Source: Mycolicibacterium rufum (GTDB lineage: Bacteria > Actinomycetota > Actinomycetes > Mycobacteriales > Mycobacteriaceae). From it: a DNA stretch of 64,000 nucleotides. The notes below the pieces were generated by a model. That model ran no database searches and had not been told where the DNA came from. It was given only the letters and a program-made list of their open reading frames with translations. The translations under genes and the position numbers were made by a program. The stretch is from contig NZ_CP092427.2 of assembly GCF_022374875.2 (NCBI RefSeq), positions 5,270,001 through 5,334,000 on the forward strand, written 5' to 3'. This document shows, piece by piece, positions 15,006-24,613 of this stretch (the stretch's first letter is position 1; each line of letters opens with the position of its first letter).

Positions 15006-16139
15006 TTGACGCTCGACCGCGCGCACCGGAGTTCCAGTCGATCCCGGCGACCCGTCATCAGTGCCCTGGCCTTCCTGGTCATGCTCGGCGCCGTCTTCGC
15101 CGGACCGGGTCATGCCGATCCGGCCGATGACGCGCTGGCGAAGCTCAACGAACTGTCGCGGCAGGCCGAGCAGACGACGGAGGCCATGCACTCCGCGCAG
15201 CTCGACCTGAACAAGAAGCTGGAGATCGAGCAGGCCGCGGAGGCCAAGCACGCCAGCGACGTCGCCGCCGTCGACGCCGCCAAAGCGCAGCTCGCCGACT
15301 TCCAGCGCAAGGTCGACACCCTCGCCGCCGCCCAGTACATGGGTGGGCGGCCGTCGGGCTTCCAGGCGATGCTCACCGCGTCCTCGCCGCAGGGCCTGAT
15401 CGACCAACTCGCGATCCAGCGGGTGATGGCCCACGAGATGTCGGCGCAGATGAACCGTTTCCTCGAGATCGGCAAGCAGACGCAGGCCGCCGAGCAGGCA
15501 TCCGCCGCGTCCGCGTCGGAGGCCAAGACCGCCGCCGAGCAGGCCGCCGCGGTGCGTGCCGACCTGCAGTCCAAGCAGAGCCAGCTGCAGGTGCAGATCG
15601 CGATCGTGAAGTCCCGCTACGACGCGCTGACCCCGCCCCAGCGCGAGGCGCTCGCCGCGATGCCGCCCGCCCCGCCGGCTCCCGCCGCCCCCGTCGCGCC
15701 GCCGCCCGGCCAGGACCCGGCCGTGCTGGCCGCGCCGCCCGCACCCGCCGTGCCCGGCGCGATCCCGCCCGGCGACATCGCCCCGCCCGCAGCGCCCGAG
15801 GCCACCACCGTCATCCAGGCCGCGCTGAGCCGCATCGGATCGCCGTACTCGTGGGGGGCCGCAGGTCCCAGCGCCTTCGACTGCTCGGGTCTGGTGATGT
15901 GGTCCTTCCAGCAGGCCGGTATCTCGCTGCCGCACTCCAGCCAGGCCCTCGCCGCCGGTGGACAGCCCGTCTCCCGCGACCAGATGCAGCCCGGCGACCT
16001 CGTCACCTACTACTCCGACGCCTCACACGTGGGCATCTACATCGGTGACGGAATGATGGTGCATGCGTCCACCTACGGCACGCCCGTGCGAGTCGCCCCC
16101 GTGGACAATGCCCCGATCCACAACATCCGCCGCTACTGA
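15006..16139 (+). CDS. Secreted NlpC/P60 peptidoglycan endopeptidase
   Basis: A 377-residue Rv2190c-type cell wall hydrolase. The TTG start follows AAGGA at 14994-14998. A twin-Arg-like basic start and hydrophobic segment end at a probable signal cleavage site near residue 36. Residues about 40-210 are alpha-helical and coiled-coil-like (Ala/Gln/Lys rich), then comes a Pro/Ala linker (about 217-262). The C-terminal NlpC/P60 domain (265-377) has Cys293 (DCSGLV), His341 (SHVGIYIG) and His353 (VHAST). The family cuts D-Glu-mesoDAP stem peptide bonds; the coiled coil may hold it inactive until activated. Confidence 0.93.
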   Translation: MTLDRAHRSSSRSRRPVISALAFLVMLGAVFAGPGHADPADDALAKLNELSRQAEQTTEAMHSAQLDLNKKLEIEQAAEAKHASDVAAVDAAKAQLADFQRKVDTLAAAQYMGGRPSGFQAMLTASSPQGLIDQLAIQRVMAHEMSAQMNRFLEIGKQTQAAEQASAASASEAKTAAEQAAAVRADLQSKQSQLQVQIAIVKSRYDALTPPQREALAAMPPAPPAPAAPVAPPPGQDPAVLAAPPAPAVPGAIPPGDIAPPAAPEATTVIQAALSRIGSPYSWGAAGPSAFDCSGLVMWSFQQAGISLPHSSQALAAGGQPVSRDQMQPGDLVTYYSDASHVGIYIGDGMMVHASTYGTPVRVAPVDNAPIHNIRRY

Positions 16140-16923
16140 CCGAGCCCGGGCCCGGCGCCGCCTCGGCGCGGTCCTGGGCACCGAATTGGTCTGCGCCGCA
16201 CTACTGATCAGCGGTCCGCTGCCGGGGACCCCGGTCGGGCCCGCCGTCGCGGCGCCGTCACCGACCACCGGGACGGCCGCGCCGACCGGCGCTCCGCTGC
16301 GCACGGTGACCACACCGCAGGGTCGGACCGCACAGCTGATCGATCTCGGTGGCGGTGCCGGCGCGCTGCTCGATCGGGTCGCCGCCGAACTCCCCGGGGC
16401 CGAGGCGGCCGTCAGCGGGTTCTGGGGGCCGCAGTGGCCGCGCCAGATCCCGATCGTGGTGGCAGGCTCCCCGGAGCAGTTCGCCGTGCTGGCCGGCGCG
16501 GGCTCGGACACCGCCGCGACCACCACCGCCGAGCGCATCACGTTCTCGCCGGCGGCGGCCGCGATGGATCCCGCCGATCTGCGAATCGTGTTGCGGCACG
16601 AGCTCTTCCACTTCGCAGCACGCGCCGACACGGCGGCCGACGCCCCGGTCTGGCTGACCGAGGGCGTCGCCGACTACATCGGGCGGCCGGCGCCCGGCGT
16701 CGCGGTCGGCCTGCCTGCACGTCTGCCCACCGACGCCGAACTGGCCACCCCCGGCCCGCAACGCTCGGCCGCCTACGACCGGGCGTGGGCGTTCGCCACG
16801 TATGTCGCGCAGACCTACGGCGCGGACCGGCTGCGCGCGCTGTACGTCGCCGCGTGCGGGCCCGGTCATTCCGACGCCGCCACCGCGGTGCGCGACGTGC
16901 TCGGAATCGACCTGCCCGGATGA
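16108..16923 (+). CDS. Putative secreted HExxH metalloprotease (Rv2189c-like)
   Basis: About 271 residues; the start is uncertain. I use the ATG at 16108, which overlaps the previous gene by 32 bp, because later codons in frame would cut into the export signal. An Arg-rich start (RARARRR) leads into a hydrophobic stretch (about 20-45). The core has HELFH (residues 164-168) followed by WLTEGVADYIG with Glu185, the arrangement of gluzincin zinc peptidases (two His and a downstream Glu). It is thus a likely exported peptidase rather than merely hypothetical. Its stop overlaps the pimB' start as ATGA. Confidence 0.72.
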   Translation: MPRSTTSAATDRARARRRLGAVLGTELVCAALLISGPLPGTPVGPAVAAPSPTTGTAAPTGAPLRTVTTPQGRTAQLIDLGGGAGALLDRVAAELPGAEAAVSGFWGPQWPRQIPIVVAGSPEQFAVLAGAGSDTAATTTAERITFSPAAAAMDPADLRIVLRHELFHFAARADTAADAPVWLTEGVADYIGRPAPGVAVGLPARLPTDAELATPGPQRSAAYDRAWAFATYVAQTYGADRLRALYVAACGPGHSDAATAVRDVLGIDLPG

Positions 16924-18065
16924 GCCGTGTCCTGCTGGTCACCAACGACTATCCGCCGCGCCGCGGCGGCATCCAGTCCTACCTGGAGGCGCTGGTCGAG
17001 CACCTCCTGGGGTCCGCCGATTCCGGGGTCGAGGCGCTGACGGTCTACGCCCCGAAATGGAAGGGCGCCGAGGACTACGACGCCGTCGCGGCCGCCTCGG
17101 GCTACGACATCGTGCGGCACCCGACGACGCTGATGCTGCCCGAGCCGGCGGTCGCGATGCGGATGCGGCGGCTGATCCGCGAGCGCGACATCGACACCGT
17201 CTGGTTCGGCGCCGCCGCGCCGCTGGCCTTGATGGCGCCCCTGGCGCGGGCAGCAGGTGCACGCCGCATCATCGCGAGCACCCACGGCCACGAGGTCGGC
17301 TGGTCGATGGTGCCACTGGCGCGAACGGCGTTGCGCCGCATCGGCAATGACACCGACGTCATCACCTACATCAGCTCCTACACCCGGCGCCGGTTCGCAT
17401 CGGCCTTCGGTCCGCGCGCCGCGCTCGAACACGTCCCGCCGGGCGTGGACGTCGAGCGCTTCACGCCCAACGAGGTGGCCCGCGCCGAGCTGCGGGCCCG
17501 CTACCGGCTCGGCGAGCGGCCGGTGGTCGTCTGCGTCTCCCGGCTGGTGCCGCGCAAGGGACAGGACATGCTGATCCGGGCGCTGCCCGCGATCCGCGAG
17601 CGGGCGCCCGGCACGGCGCTGGTGATCGTCGGTGGCGGTCCGTACCGCACGTCACTGCAGCGGCTGGCCCACACCTTCGGGGTGTCCGAGCACGTGGTGT
17701 TCACCGGCGGCGTGCCCGGGGAGGAATTGCCCGATCACCACGCGATGGCCGACGTGTTCGCGATGCCGTGCCGCACCCGCGGCGCCGGTCTGGACGTCGA
17801 GGGTCTCGGCATCGTCTACCTGGAGGCCTCGGCGACGGGGGTGCCGGTGGTGGCCGGACGGTCCGGAGGCGCGCCGGAGACGGTCCTCGACGGCGACACC
17901 GGCATCGTCGTGGACGGCTGGGACGTCGGCGCGATCGCCGCGGCGGTCGGCGACCTGCTCGCCGATCCGCAGCGCGCCGCGGCGATGGGCGCCGCCGGCC
18001 GGCAGTGGGCCGTCGACCACTGGCAGTGGCGGATGCAGGCCCAGCGGCTGGCCCGGCTGCTCTAG
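16920..18065 (+). CDS. pimB: GDP-mannose-dependent phosphatidylinositol mannosyltransferase
   Basis: A 381-residue GT4 glycosyltransferase equivalent to Rv2188c (PimB'), which adds the second mannose to PIM1 on the cytoplasmic face during PIM, LM and LAM synthesis. The N-terminal Rossmann domain opens with NDYPPRRGGIQSYLE. The C-terminal domain has VSRLVPRKGQD, VGGGPYR and the donor-binding EGLGIVYLEA, with the GT4 Glu-x7-Glu pattern. It is coupled to the preceding gene by ATGA and ends three bases from the convergent fadD15 stop. Confidence 0.93.
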   Translation: MSRVLLVTNDYPPRRGGIQSYLEALVEHLLGSADSGVEALTVYAPKWKGAEDYDAVAAASGYDIVRHPTTLMLPEPAVAMRMRRLIRERDIDTVWFGAAAPLALMAPLARAAGARRIIASTHGHEVGWSMVPLARTALRRIGNDTDVITYISSYTRRRFASAFGPRAALEHVPPGVDVERFTPNEVARAELRARYRLGERPVVVCVSRLVPRKGQDMLIRALPAIRERAPGTALVIVGGGPYRTSLQRLAHTFGVSEHVVFTGGVPGEELPDHHAMADVFAMPCRTRGAGLDVEGLGIVYLEASATGVPVVAGRSGGAPETVLDGDTGIVVDGWDVGAIAAAVGDLLADPQRAAAMGAAGRQWAVDHWQWRMQAQRLARLL

Positions 18066-18068
18066 CGG

Positions 18069-19871
18069 TCAGTCCTTCTCGTACAGCGCTTCGATCTCGG
18101 CGGCGAACTTGTCGGCGACGACCTTGCGCTTGATCTTCAGGGTCGGCGTCAGCTCGCCGGTGAGCACGGTGAAGTCGCACGGCAGGATCCGGAACTTGCG
18201 GATCGCCTCGGCCTTGGACACCGCCTGGTTGGCGTTCTTGACCGCCACGTCGATCTCGGCGATCAGGTCGGGGTCCTCGGCCAGGTCGCCCACCGAGGCG
18301 GCCGCGGCCTTGCCGTGGTGCTGTTTCCACACCTCGAACGCCTCAGGGTCGATCGCGATGAGCGCGGCGATGAACGGTTTGGCGTCGCCGACGGCCATCG
18401 CCTGACTGATCAGCGGGTGGGCCCGCAGTTGGTCCTCGAGCACCGCGGGTGCGACGTTCTTGCCGCCCGCGGTCACGATGATCTCCTTCTTGCGTCCGAC
18501 GATCGACAGGAAGCCGTCCGCGTCGACGCTGCCGAGATCGCCCGTGTGGAACCAGCCGTCGACGATCGCCTCGGCGGTGGCGGTCTCGTTGCGCCAGTAC
18601 CCGTCGAACACCACGCCGCCGCGCACCAGGAGCTCACCGTCGGACGCGATCGCCATGCTGTTGCCGGGCAACAGCTTTCCGACGGTGCCCACTTTCAGCT
18701 CACCGATCCGGTTGGCCGTGATCGCCGCGCTGGTCTCGGTCAGTCCGTAGCCCTCGTAGATCGTCAGGCCGATGCCGCGGTAGAAGTGGCCGAGCCGGGC
18801 GCCCAGCGGCGCGCCGCCGGAGATCGACGCCCGGCAGTTGCCGCCGGTGGCCGCCCGCAGCTTGGTGTACACCAGCCGGTCGAACACCGCGTGCTTGACG
18901 CGCTGCAGCAGACTCGGGCCGCCGGCGTCCTGGGCCTTGCTCCAGTCGATCGCGGCCTGGGCGGCCATCGCGAAGATCGCGCCCTTGCCGCTGTCCTGGG
19001 CGTTGAGTTCGGCGGTGTTGTACACCTTTTCGAACACGCGGGGCACCGACACGATCACGGTCGGCTTGAACAGTCCGAACATCGGCACCAGGTTCTTGAT
19101 GTCGCTGGTGTAGCCGATCGTGACGCCGTTGGCGAAGGCCGTCATCGACAGCGCCCGGGCCAGCACGTGGGCCAGCGGCAGGAACACCAGCAGTCGCTCG
19201 CCCTTGCGCAGCAGGGTGGGGAAGCAGTGCGTCGCGCCGCGGGTCTCGTGCAGCAGGTTGGAGTGGGTGAGCTGGCAGCCCTTGGGCCGGCCGGTGGTGC
19301 CCGAGGTGTAGATCAGCGTGGCGGGGTCGCCGGACCGGATGCCGGCGAGCCGCCGGTCGACCTCGGCCGGGTCGGTCGTCGCGCCGGCCTCGGCGAGTGC
19401 GTCGAGCGCCGACGGCGCCGTCGACTCGATGACCGCCACCTTGCGCAGTGCCGGCAGCTCGTCCTGCAGCTCCTTGACCATCAGCGCGTGCGCCTCGATC
19501 TCGACGAAGGCGAGCACCGCGCCCGAGTCCTCGAGCACCCAGCGCACCTGCTCCGGCGAGGACGTCTCGTAGATCGGCACCGTGACCGCACCGATCGACA
19601 GGATCGCGTAGTCGAGGATCACCCACTCGTAGCGCGTCGCCGACAGCAGGGCCACGCGGTCGCCGGGCTGCACACCCTCGGCGATCAGGCCCCGCGCGGC
19701 CGAGCGGATCTGCTCGGCGGCCTGACGGCACGTCACGTCGACCCAGGCGCCGTCGACCAGACGCTGGAAGATCACGTGGTCGGGGTTCTCCCGTTCGTGG
19801 GAGTAGACGACGGACGCGACGTTGTCCTGGTCTCCGACGGTGAAGGTCGCCGGAACGGTGTACTCACGCAC
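18069..19871 (-). CDS. fadD15: Long-chain fatty-acid-CoA ligase
   Basis: A 600-residue acyl-activating enzyme, the same length as Rv2187 (FadD15). ATP/AMP-binding motifs are clear: [12 protein letters not shown] (P-loop-like, about 177-188), YGLTETS (about 393-399) and the hinge WFHTGDLG with IVGRKKE (about 440-465). It makes acyl-CoA from fatty acids and ATP. The GTG start has GAGAGGG nine bases upstream. It is divergent from the SRPBCC gene across a 95-bp gap. Confidence 0.92.
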   Translation of the reverse strand: MREYTVPATFTVGDQDNVASVVYSHERENPDHVIFQRLVDGAWVDVTCRQAAEQIRSAARGLIAEGVQPGDRVALLSATRYEWVILDYAILSIGAVTVPIYETSSPEQVRWVLEDSGAVLAFVEIEAHALMVKELQDELPALRKVAVIESTAPSALDALAEAGATTDPAEVDRRLAGIRSGDPATLIYTSGTTGRPKGCQLTHSNLLHETRGATHCFPTLLRKGERLLVFLPLAHVLARALSMTAFANGVTIGYTSDIKNLVPMFGLFKPTVIVSVPRVFEKVYNTAELNAQDSGKGAIFAMAAQAAIDWSKAQDAGGPSLLQRVKHAVFDRLVYTKLRAATGGNCRASISGGAPLGARLGHFYRGIGLTIYEGYGLTETSAAITANRIGELKVGTVGKLLPGNSMAIASDGELLVRGGVVFDGYWRNETATAEAIVDGWFHTGDLGSVDADGFLSIVGRKKEIIVTAGGKNVAPAVLEDQLRAHPLISQAMAVGDAKPFIAALIAIDPEAFEVWKQHHGKAAAASVGDLAEDPDLIAEIDVAVKNANQAVSKAEAIRKFRILPCDFTVLTGELTPTLKIKRKVVADKFAAEIEALYEKD

Positions 19872-19966
19872 GATGAAGGCCCTCTCGCTGTACCGGCCGT
19901 AATGCCCTGTACAGCGTAGTCGCCCCGACTCGGCCGACGTCGGAGCATGTGTGAAGCTTGTCAGTC

Positions 19967-20356
19967 ATGAACAGCATCCAGATCGCCGACGAGACGTTCG
20001 TCGCGGCCGACCCCGTCGCGGTCGGCGCCGCGGTCGCGGATCCGGAGAGCTGGGCGCGCTGGTGGCCGGATCTGCGGCTGACCGTGGTGGAGGACCGCAA
20101 GGAACTCGGCCACCGCTGGACGGTGACCGGCGCGCTGACCGGGACCATGGAGGTCTGGCTGGAGAAGGTGCTCGACGGGGTGGTGCTGCACTACTTCATG
20201 CACGCCGAGCCGGCCGGTGCGGCCGCGTGGCAGCTGGCGAAGATGAACCTTCCCGCGATGAATCACCGCCGCCGGGTGGCCGGCAAGGAGATGGCCTTCG
20301 AGATCAAGCAGAAGCTCGAGGCGGGCCGTCCGGTCGGCGTGTCGCGGTTGGCCTAG
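19967..20356 (+). CDS. SRPBCC-fold protein (Rv2186c-like)
   Basis: A 129-residue START/SRPBCC-like protein, matching Rv2186c in length and position. The pattern is an alpha/beta helix-grip: MNSIQIADETFVAA at the start, SWARWWPDL in the first helix-loop, and a long C-terminal helix that would line a ligand pocket. The ATG at 19967 was preferred over an upstream TTG. It is followed, after 98 bp, by a second SRPBCC gene, suggesting related lipid-ligand roles. The ligand is unknown. Confidence 0.8.
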   Translation: MNSIQIADETFVAADPVAVGAAVADPESWARWWPDLRLTVVEDRKELGHRWTVTGALTGTMEVWLEKVLDGVVLHYFMHAEPAGAAAWQLAKMNLPAMNHRRRVAGKEMAFEIKQKLEAGRPVGVSRLA

Positions 20357-20454
20357 ACGATCGGAGCCATACCTGTCGACGGGAGGGTAGATTCGCCGCC
20401 ATCGGCGGGGACGCGAGGGTCGGGAAGGCACCGAGAGGACTGGGGAAGGCTTCA

Positions 20455-20892
20455 GTGGCGGACAAGACGGCACAGACGATCTACATCGACGCGGACCCGG
20501 CGACGGTGATGGACGTCATCGCCGACATCGGCTCCTATCCGGAGTGGGTCAACGAGTACAAGGAGGCCGAGGTCCTCGAGGCCGACGATCAGGGTTACCC
20601 GAAGGTGGCCCGGCTGGTGCTCGATGCCGCGGTGCTCAAGGACGCCATGGTGCTGGCCTACCAGTGGCCCACCGACCACAAGTCGGTGACCTGGTCGCTG
20701 GTGTCGAGCACCCTGCTCAAGTCACTCGACGGCGCATATCGGTTGACGCCCAAAGGATCTGGCACCGATGTTACCTACGAGCTCTCGGTGGACCTGATGA
20801 TCCCGATGATCGGTCTGCTCAAACGCAAGGCCGAACGCCGGCTGACCGACACCGCGTTGAAGGACCTGAAGAAACGAGTCGAGGCTGACTGA
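20455..20892 (+). CDS. SRPBCC/polyketide cyclase-like protein TB16.3
   Basis: A 145-residue Rv2185c-type protein (TB16.3). It opens with a beta strand (QTIYIDAD) followed by SYPEWVNEY, a signature of the polyketide cyclase/CoQ10-binding SRPBCC group, and ends in a long amphipathic helix (about 118-144). The GTG start has GGGGAAGG at 20442-20449. The 98-bp gap upstream shows nothing else I recognise. The stop TGA overlaps the next gene. The ligand is unknown; the proteomics-derived name is from the M. tuberculosis homologue. Confidence 0.82.
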   Translation: MADKTAQTIYIDADPATVMDVIADIGSYPEWVNEYKEAEVLEADDQGYPKVARLVLDAAVLKDAMVLAYQWPTDHKSVTWSLVSSTLLKSLDGAYRLTPKGSGTDVTYELSVDLMIPMIGLLKRKAERRLTDTALKDLKKRVEAD

Positions 20893-22162
20893 GCGCGCAG
20901 CCGCCGCCGACGCCTCCGGGACCACCCGGATCAGTCTGTTCGTCGGTAAGGGCGGGGTGGGGAAGTCGACGCTGGCGACCGCGACAGCCGTGCGCGCAGC
21001 GCGCAGCGGGCTGCGCGTGCTGATCGTGTCCACCGACCAGGCGCACTCGACCGGCGACGTGCTGGGGGTCACCGTCACGCCGACGGGGGAGCGCGCCCCG
21101 ACGCGGGTGTTGGCCGACCTCGACACTGCCGACGCCGGCGGCGGGGTGCTCGACGCGCTGGCGCTGGACACCCTGGCGCTGCTGGCCGCGCACTGGCGCG
21201 ACACCGCCGGGCTGCTTGCCGACAGGTTCCCCGAGTCGGACATGAGTGACCTTGCGCCAGAGGAACTCTCGGCTCTGCCGGGGGTGCAGGAAGTGCTCGG
21301 GTTGCATGAGGTGGCCGAGCTGGCCGGCTCGGGCCGCTGGGATCTGGTCGTGGTCGACTGCGCCTCGACCGCCGACGCGATGCGCATGCTCACCCTGCCC
21401 GCCACGTTCGGGCTGTACCTGGAGCGGGCCTGGCCCCGCCACCGGCGGCTGTCCACGTTCGACGATCCGAAGTCGACGGCGGTGGTCGCGCTGCTCGAAC
21501 GGATCGGTGCGGGCACCGAAGCGCTGGGCACACTGCTCACCGACGGGTCGCGCGTCGCCGCGCACCTGGTGATGACGCCGGAGCGGGTGGTGGCCGCCGA
21601 GGCCGTGCGCACGCTGGGCTCGCTGGCCCTGATGGGCGTGCGCGTCGCCGAGTTGATCGTGAATCAGGTCCTCGTCGAGGACGATTCGTTCGAGTACCGC
21701 AACCTGCCCGAACATCCCGCGTTCGACTGGTACGCCGAGCGCATCGGGGAACAGCGGACCGTGCTCGACGAGCTCGACCGGGTCATCGGGGACGTCGCCC
21801 TGGTCATGGTGCCGCACCTGGCCGGGGAGCCGATCGGGCCCAAGGCGCTCGGCGAGTTGCTCGACAGCGCGCGCCGCCGCGACGGGTCGCCGCCGCCCGG
21901 TCCGCTGCGTCCGGTCGTCGACCGCGAGTCGGGCAGCGGGCTGGACGCGGTGTACCGGCTGCGGGTGGATCTGCCTCAGGTGGATTCGACGGCCCTGTCG
22001 TTGGGTAGGGTCGACGATGACCTGATCATCGGCGTCGGAGGCATGCGGCGCCGGGTGCGTCTGGCGTCGGTGCTCCGGCGGTGCATCGTCGTCGACGCCC
22101 AGCTCCGCGGCACCGCGCTGACGGTGCGTTTCCGACCGAATCCGGAGGTGTGGCCGGCATGA
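20885..22162 (+). CDS. ArsA/GET3-like P-loop ATPase (Rv2184c-like)
   Basis: About 425 residues. The deviant Walker A KGGVGKST lies at about residues 22-29, with a switch-like STDQAH after it. There is no ATG, GTG or TTG in frame between the upstream in-frame stop (20867) and the P-loop; the only GTG (20957) sits inside KGGVGK and would destroy it. The best candidate is CTG at 20885, overlapping the TB16.3 stop as CTGACTGA, with AAGAAACGAG upstream as a weak ribosome site. Family ATPases handle membrane proteins or metals; the substrate here is unknown. Coupled to the next gene by ATGA. Confidence 0.75.
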   Translation: MTERAAAADASGTTRISLFVGKGGVGKSTLATATAVRAARSGLRVLIVSTDQAHSTGDVLGVTVTPTGERAPTRVLADLDTADAGGGVLDALALDTLALLAAHWRDTAGLLADRFPESDMSDLAPEELSALPGVQEVLGLHEVAELAGSGRWDLVVVDCASTADAMRMLTLPATFGLYLERAWPRHRRLSTFDDPKSTAVVALLERIGAGTEALGTLLTDGSRVAAHLVMTPERVVAAEAVRTLGSLALMGVRVAELIVNQVLVEDDSFEYRNLPEHPAFDWYAERIGEQRTVLDELDRVIGDVALVMVPHLAGEPIGPKALGELLDSARRRDGSPPPGPLRPVVDRESGSGLDAVYRLRVDLPQVDSTALSLGRVDDDLIIGVGGMRRRVRLASVLRRCIVVDAQLRGTALTVRFRPNPEVWPA

Positions 22163-22527
22163 GTGGCACTCACCCTGATCCCGGCCCGGAGTTGCGCGCG
22201 CTGGCGCAGACGTTGCTGGACCGTCTCGAGCCCGCGATCCGGTTCGCCGCGGCACGCGCGCAGAGCTCGGCGGACAATCCCGGCCGCTGCCAGCAGGTGT
22301 GGTGCCCGGTGTGCGCGCTCGCGGCGATGGTCTCCGGCGAGCAGCATCCGCTGCTGTCGGTGGTGGCTGAGCACAGCGTCGCGTTGCTCGCGGTGGTGAA
22401 GGCGATCGTCAACGACGTCGACGGCGGCGGGGGTGCGCCGCCGCCTCCGGAGCCCGACGGCCCGCCCCCGGAGGGGCCGCCACCGCCCGGGCGCTACCAA
22501 CACATTCCCGTGACCGTCGAGGAGTAG
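22159..22527 (+). CDS. Small Cys-motif protein with proline-rich tail (Rv2183c-like)
   Basis: A 122-residue protein of unknown function. A helical N-terminal half contains RCQQVWCPVCALAAM, that is C-x4-C-x2-C, suggestive of metal or redox chemistry. A second helix (about 67-88) is hydrophobic. The C-terminal third is a Gly/Pro-rich tail ending in PVTVEE. It starts within the stop of the ArsA-like ATPase (ATGA), so the two are probably made together and may be partners (inference). Confidence 0.75.
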   Translation: MSGTHPDPGPELRALAQTLLDRLEPAIRFAAARAQSSADNPGRCQQVWCPVCALAAMVSGEQHPLLSVVAEHSVALLAVVKAIVNDVDGGGGAPPPPEPDGPPPEGPPPPGRYQHIPVTVEE

Positions 22528-22534
22528 GCCTGCG

Positions 22535-22566
22535 CTGTGGTCGTACCCACAGTGCGTGGGTAAGGT
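22535..22566 (+). promoter_or_regulatory. Inverted repeat and -10-like element before plsC
   Basis: CTGTGG (22535-22540) and CCACAG (22547-22552) form a perfect 6-bp inverted repeat just upstream of TAAGGT (22561-22566), a TANNNT -10. The repeat would cover the -35 position, so it could be an operator. The role is unproven. Confidence 0.35.
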
Positions 22567-22603
22567 TGGCGCAGAGCATCGCGGTGGGCTGACCGGAGGA
22601 TCC

Positions 22604-23329
22604 ATGTGGTACTGGCTGTTCAAGTTCGTCTTCATGGGCCCCTTGCTGACCCTGCTGGGCCGCCCGAAAGTCGAAGGCTTGGAGAACGTTCCGGCCAACG
22701 GCGCGGTGATTCTGGCCAGTAACCATCTGGCGGTCGCGGACAGTTTCTACCTGCCGCTGGTCGTGAATAGGCGCATCACGTTCCTCGCCAAGGCCGAGTA
22801 CTTCACCGGAACCGGCATCAAGGGCTGGTTCACCCGGTGGTTCTACACCGTGGCGGGGCAGGTCCCCATCGACCGGACCGACGCCGACAGCGCACAGAGC
22901 GCCCTGACCACCGCTCAGCGCATCCTCGGTCAGGGCAAGCTGCTCGGCATGTATCCCGAGGGCACCCGCTCGCCGGACGGCCGTCTCTACAAGGGCAAGA
23001 CGGGTCTGGCCCGGCTCGCACTGGAGACGCAGGTGCCCGTGATCCCGGTCGCGATGATCGGGACCGACGTCGTCAACCCGCCCGGCAGCAAGATGTGGCG
23101 GTTCGGCCGGGTGACCGTCAAGTTCGGCGCCCCGATGGACTTCAGCCGGTTCGAGGGCCTGGCCGGGAACCGCTTCATCGAACGCGCGGTCATCGACGAG
23201 GTCATGTACGAGCTGATGAGCCTGTCCGGTCAGGAGTACGTCGACCTCTACGCGGCCGACATCAAAGAGGGAAAAGGTGAGGCGGCCGTGAAGCCGCCGA
23301 CCCGGCTCCCCGAGGCTGCCGCCGGCTAA
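22604..23329 (+). CDS. plsC: 1-acyl-sn-glycerol-3-phosphate acyltransferase
   Basis: A 241-residue LPLAT-family enzyme (Rv2182c-like). Motif I NHLAVAD (His-x4-Asp catalytic pair, about residues 41-47) and motif III YPEGTRS (about 119-125) are both intact. It acylates lysophosphatidate in phospholipid synthesis at the membrane inner face. ATG at 22604 has GGAGGA four bases upstream. The TAA stop overlaps the convergent mptC stop (23326-23329). Local genes for PIM and LM synthesis suggest supply of the same lipid pathway. Confidence 0.9.
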   Translation: MWYWLFKFVFMGPLLTLLGRPKVEGLENVPANGAVILASNHLAVADSFYLPLVVNRRITFLAKAEYFTGTGIKGWFTRWFYTVAGQVPIDRTDADSAQSALTTAQRILGQGKLLGMYPEGTRSPDGRLYKGKTGLARLALETQVPVIPVAMIGTDVVNPPGSKMWRFGRVTVKFGAPMDFSRFEGLAGNRFIERAVIDEVMYELMSLSGQEYVDLYAADIKEGKGEAAVKPPTRLPEAAAG

Positions 23330-24603
23330 GCCGCAGCGGCGTCCACCGCCGGCACGGCCGTCGACGGCCGGCGCCGCGGGGCTCGGGCGCTCACCGTGGC
23401 GGCGGCGAGGATCACCGCCAACGCCCACCACAGATACGACGCGCCCGCGAGCTGGCGCCACAGCGACGCCGTGGTCTCCCGGTGCTCGGGCAGCAGGGTG
23501 ATCGGCGTCCACACCATCAGCGCCAGTCCGACCAGCAACACCGCGGCCAGCCCGGCATGCCGCAGCCGGACCGCCAACACGGCCGTCGTCACCACAGCGG
23601 GCAGCGTCCACACCCAGTGGTGCGACCACGACACCGGTGACACCACCAGACCGAACATCGCCACGCAGATCAGCCCCAGCACCGGCTGGTCGGCGCGCAA
23701 CGTCCGGCGCACCGCCCACACGGTCAGGGCCAGCACCGCGAAGCACAACACCGTCCACAGCACGAACCGCAGGTCCTCGCCCAGCCCCAGCCGAGCCAGC
23801 GCGCCCGCGATGTTCTGGTTCGTGTTCAGCGTCGCGGTGCCGATGCGATCGGTGTTGCGCACGGTCTCGGTCCAGTACTCCCACGAGTCCCGCCACGCGA
23901 ACGCGACGCCCACCAGCGTCGCCACCGCCGCCGAGGCCACCGTCACCAGCAGCGCGCGGGTGTCGCGGCGCAGCAGGAAGTACAGCAGGAACACCGCGGG
24001 CGTCAGCTTGAGCGCGATCGCCAGGCCCAGCAGCATGCCGCGCGGCCACGGGGTCCGCCGCGGCACGCAGTCGGCGATCACCAGCGTCATCAGCACCACG
24101 TTGATCTGGCCGAAGTCGAAGTTCGCGCGGATCGGTTCGAGGTAGATGACCGCCGGCGCCACGATCGCCGCGGCCAGCCAGGTGCGCCGGGCCCAGGCCG
24201 GCTCCCCGGTGATCCGGGTGGTCGGCCACACCTGCAGCCGGGTCAGCAGGATCACCGTGGACACCACCAGCAGCACCAGCGTGATGACCGTGATGGCGAC
24301 GCTGGCGGCCTCCAGGGACAACAGCGCGAACGGCGAGAACACGACCGCCGCCAGCGGGGGATAGGTGAACGGCAGGTCCAGGCCGCCGCGGGTGTGGAAC
24401 ATCGCGCCGTCGGCGTAGAGCGGCCTGCCGTCGAGCCAGGCCCGCCCGCCCATCCGGTAGACGTCGATGTCGATGCGGTAGGGGACGTGGCCCAGCAACC
24501 GCCACGCCACCGTGGCCAGCGCCGCCGCCGTCAGCAGCTGGAACAGCCGCCAGGCGAGCACTGGCCACCAACCGGCCCTTCCGGGCGACCGCAACGTCCT
24601 CAT
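23326..24603 (-). CDS. mptC: Alpha-(1,2)-mannosyltransferase, GT87 type
   Basis: A 425-residue polytopic membrane glycosyltransferase like Rv2181, which adds single alpha-1,2 mannose branches to the LM/LAM mannan core using polyprenyl-phosphate mannose. About ten hydrophobic helices are visible; the first large external loop carries [11 protein letters not shown] with acidic residues typical of GT-C catalysis. The ATG at 24601-24603 lies four bases beyond the start predicted from a -10 element (TAGTCT, minus strand 24614-24619); the longer frame to 24648 lacks support. Confidence 0.88.
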   Translation of the reverse strand: MRTLRSPGRAGWWPVLAWRLFQLLTAAALATVAWRLLGHVPYRIDIDVYRMGGRAWLDGRPLYADGAMFHTRGGLDLPFTYPPLAAVVFSPFALLSLEAASVAITVITLVLLVVSTVILLTRLQVWPTTRITGEPAWARRTWLAAAIVAPAVIYLEPIRANFDFGQINVVLMTLVIADCVPRRTPWPRGMLLGLAIALKLTPAVFLLYFLLRRDTRALLVTVASAAVATLVGVAFAWRDSWEYWTETVRNTDRIGTATLNTNQNIAGALARLGLGEDLRFVLWTVLCFAVLALTVWAVRRTLRADQPVLGLICVAMFGLVVSPVSWSHHWVWTLPAVVTTAVLAVRLRHAGLAAVLLVGLALMVWTPITLLPEHRETTASLWRQLAGASYLWWALAVILAAATVSARAPRRRPSTAVPAVDAAAA

Positions 24604-24613
24604 GTCGCCGACC

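Noticed and set aside
20957..20959. GTG as start of the ArsA-like ATPase
   Set aside because: It lies inside the P-loop and would remove KGG of KGGVGKST.
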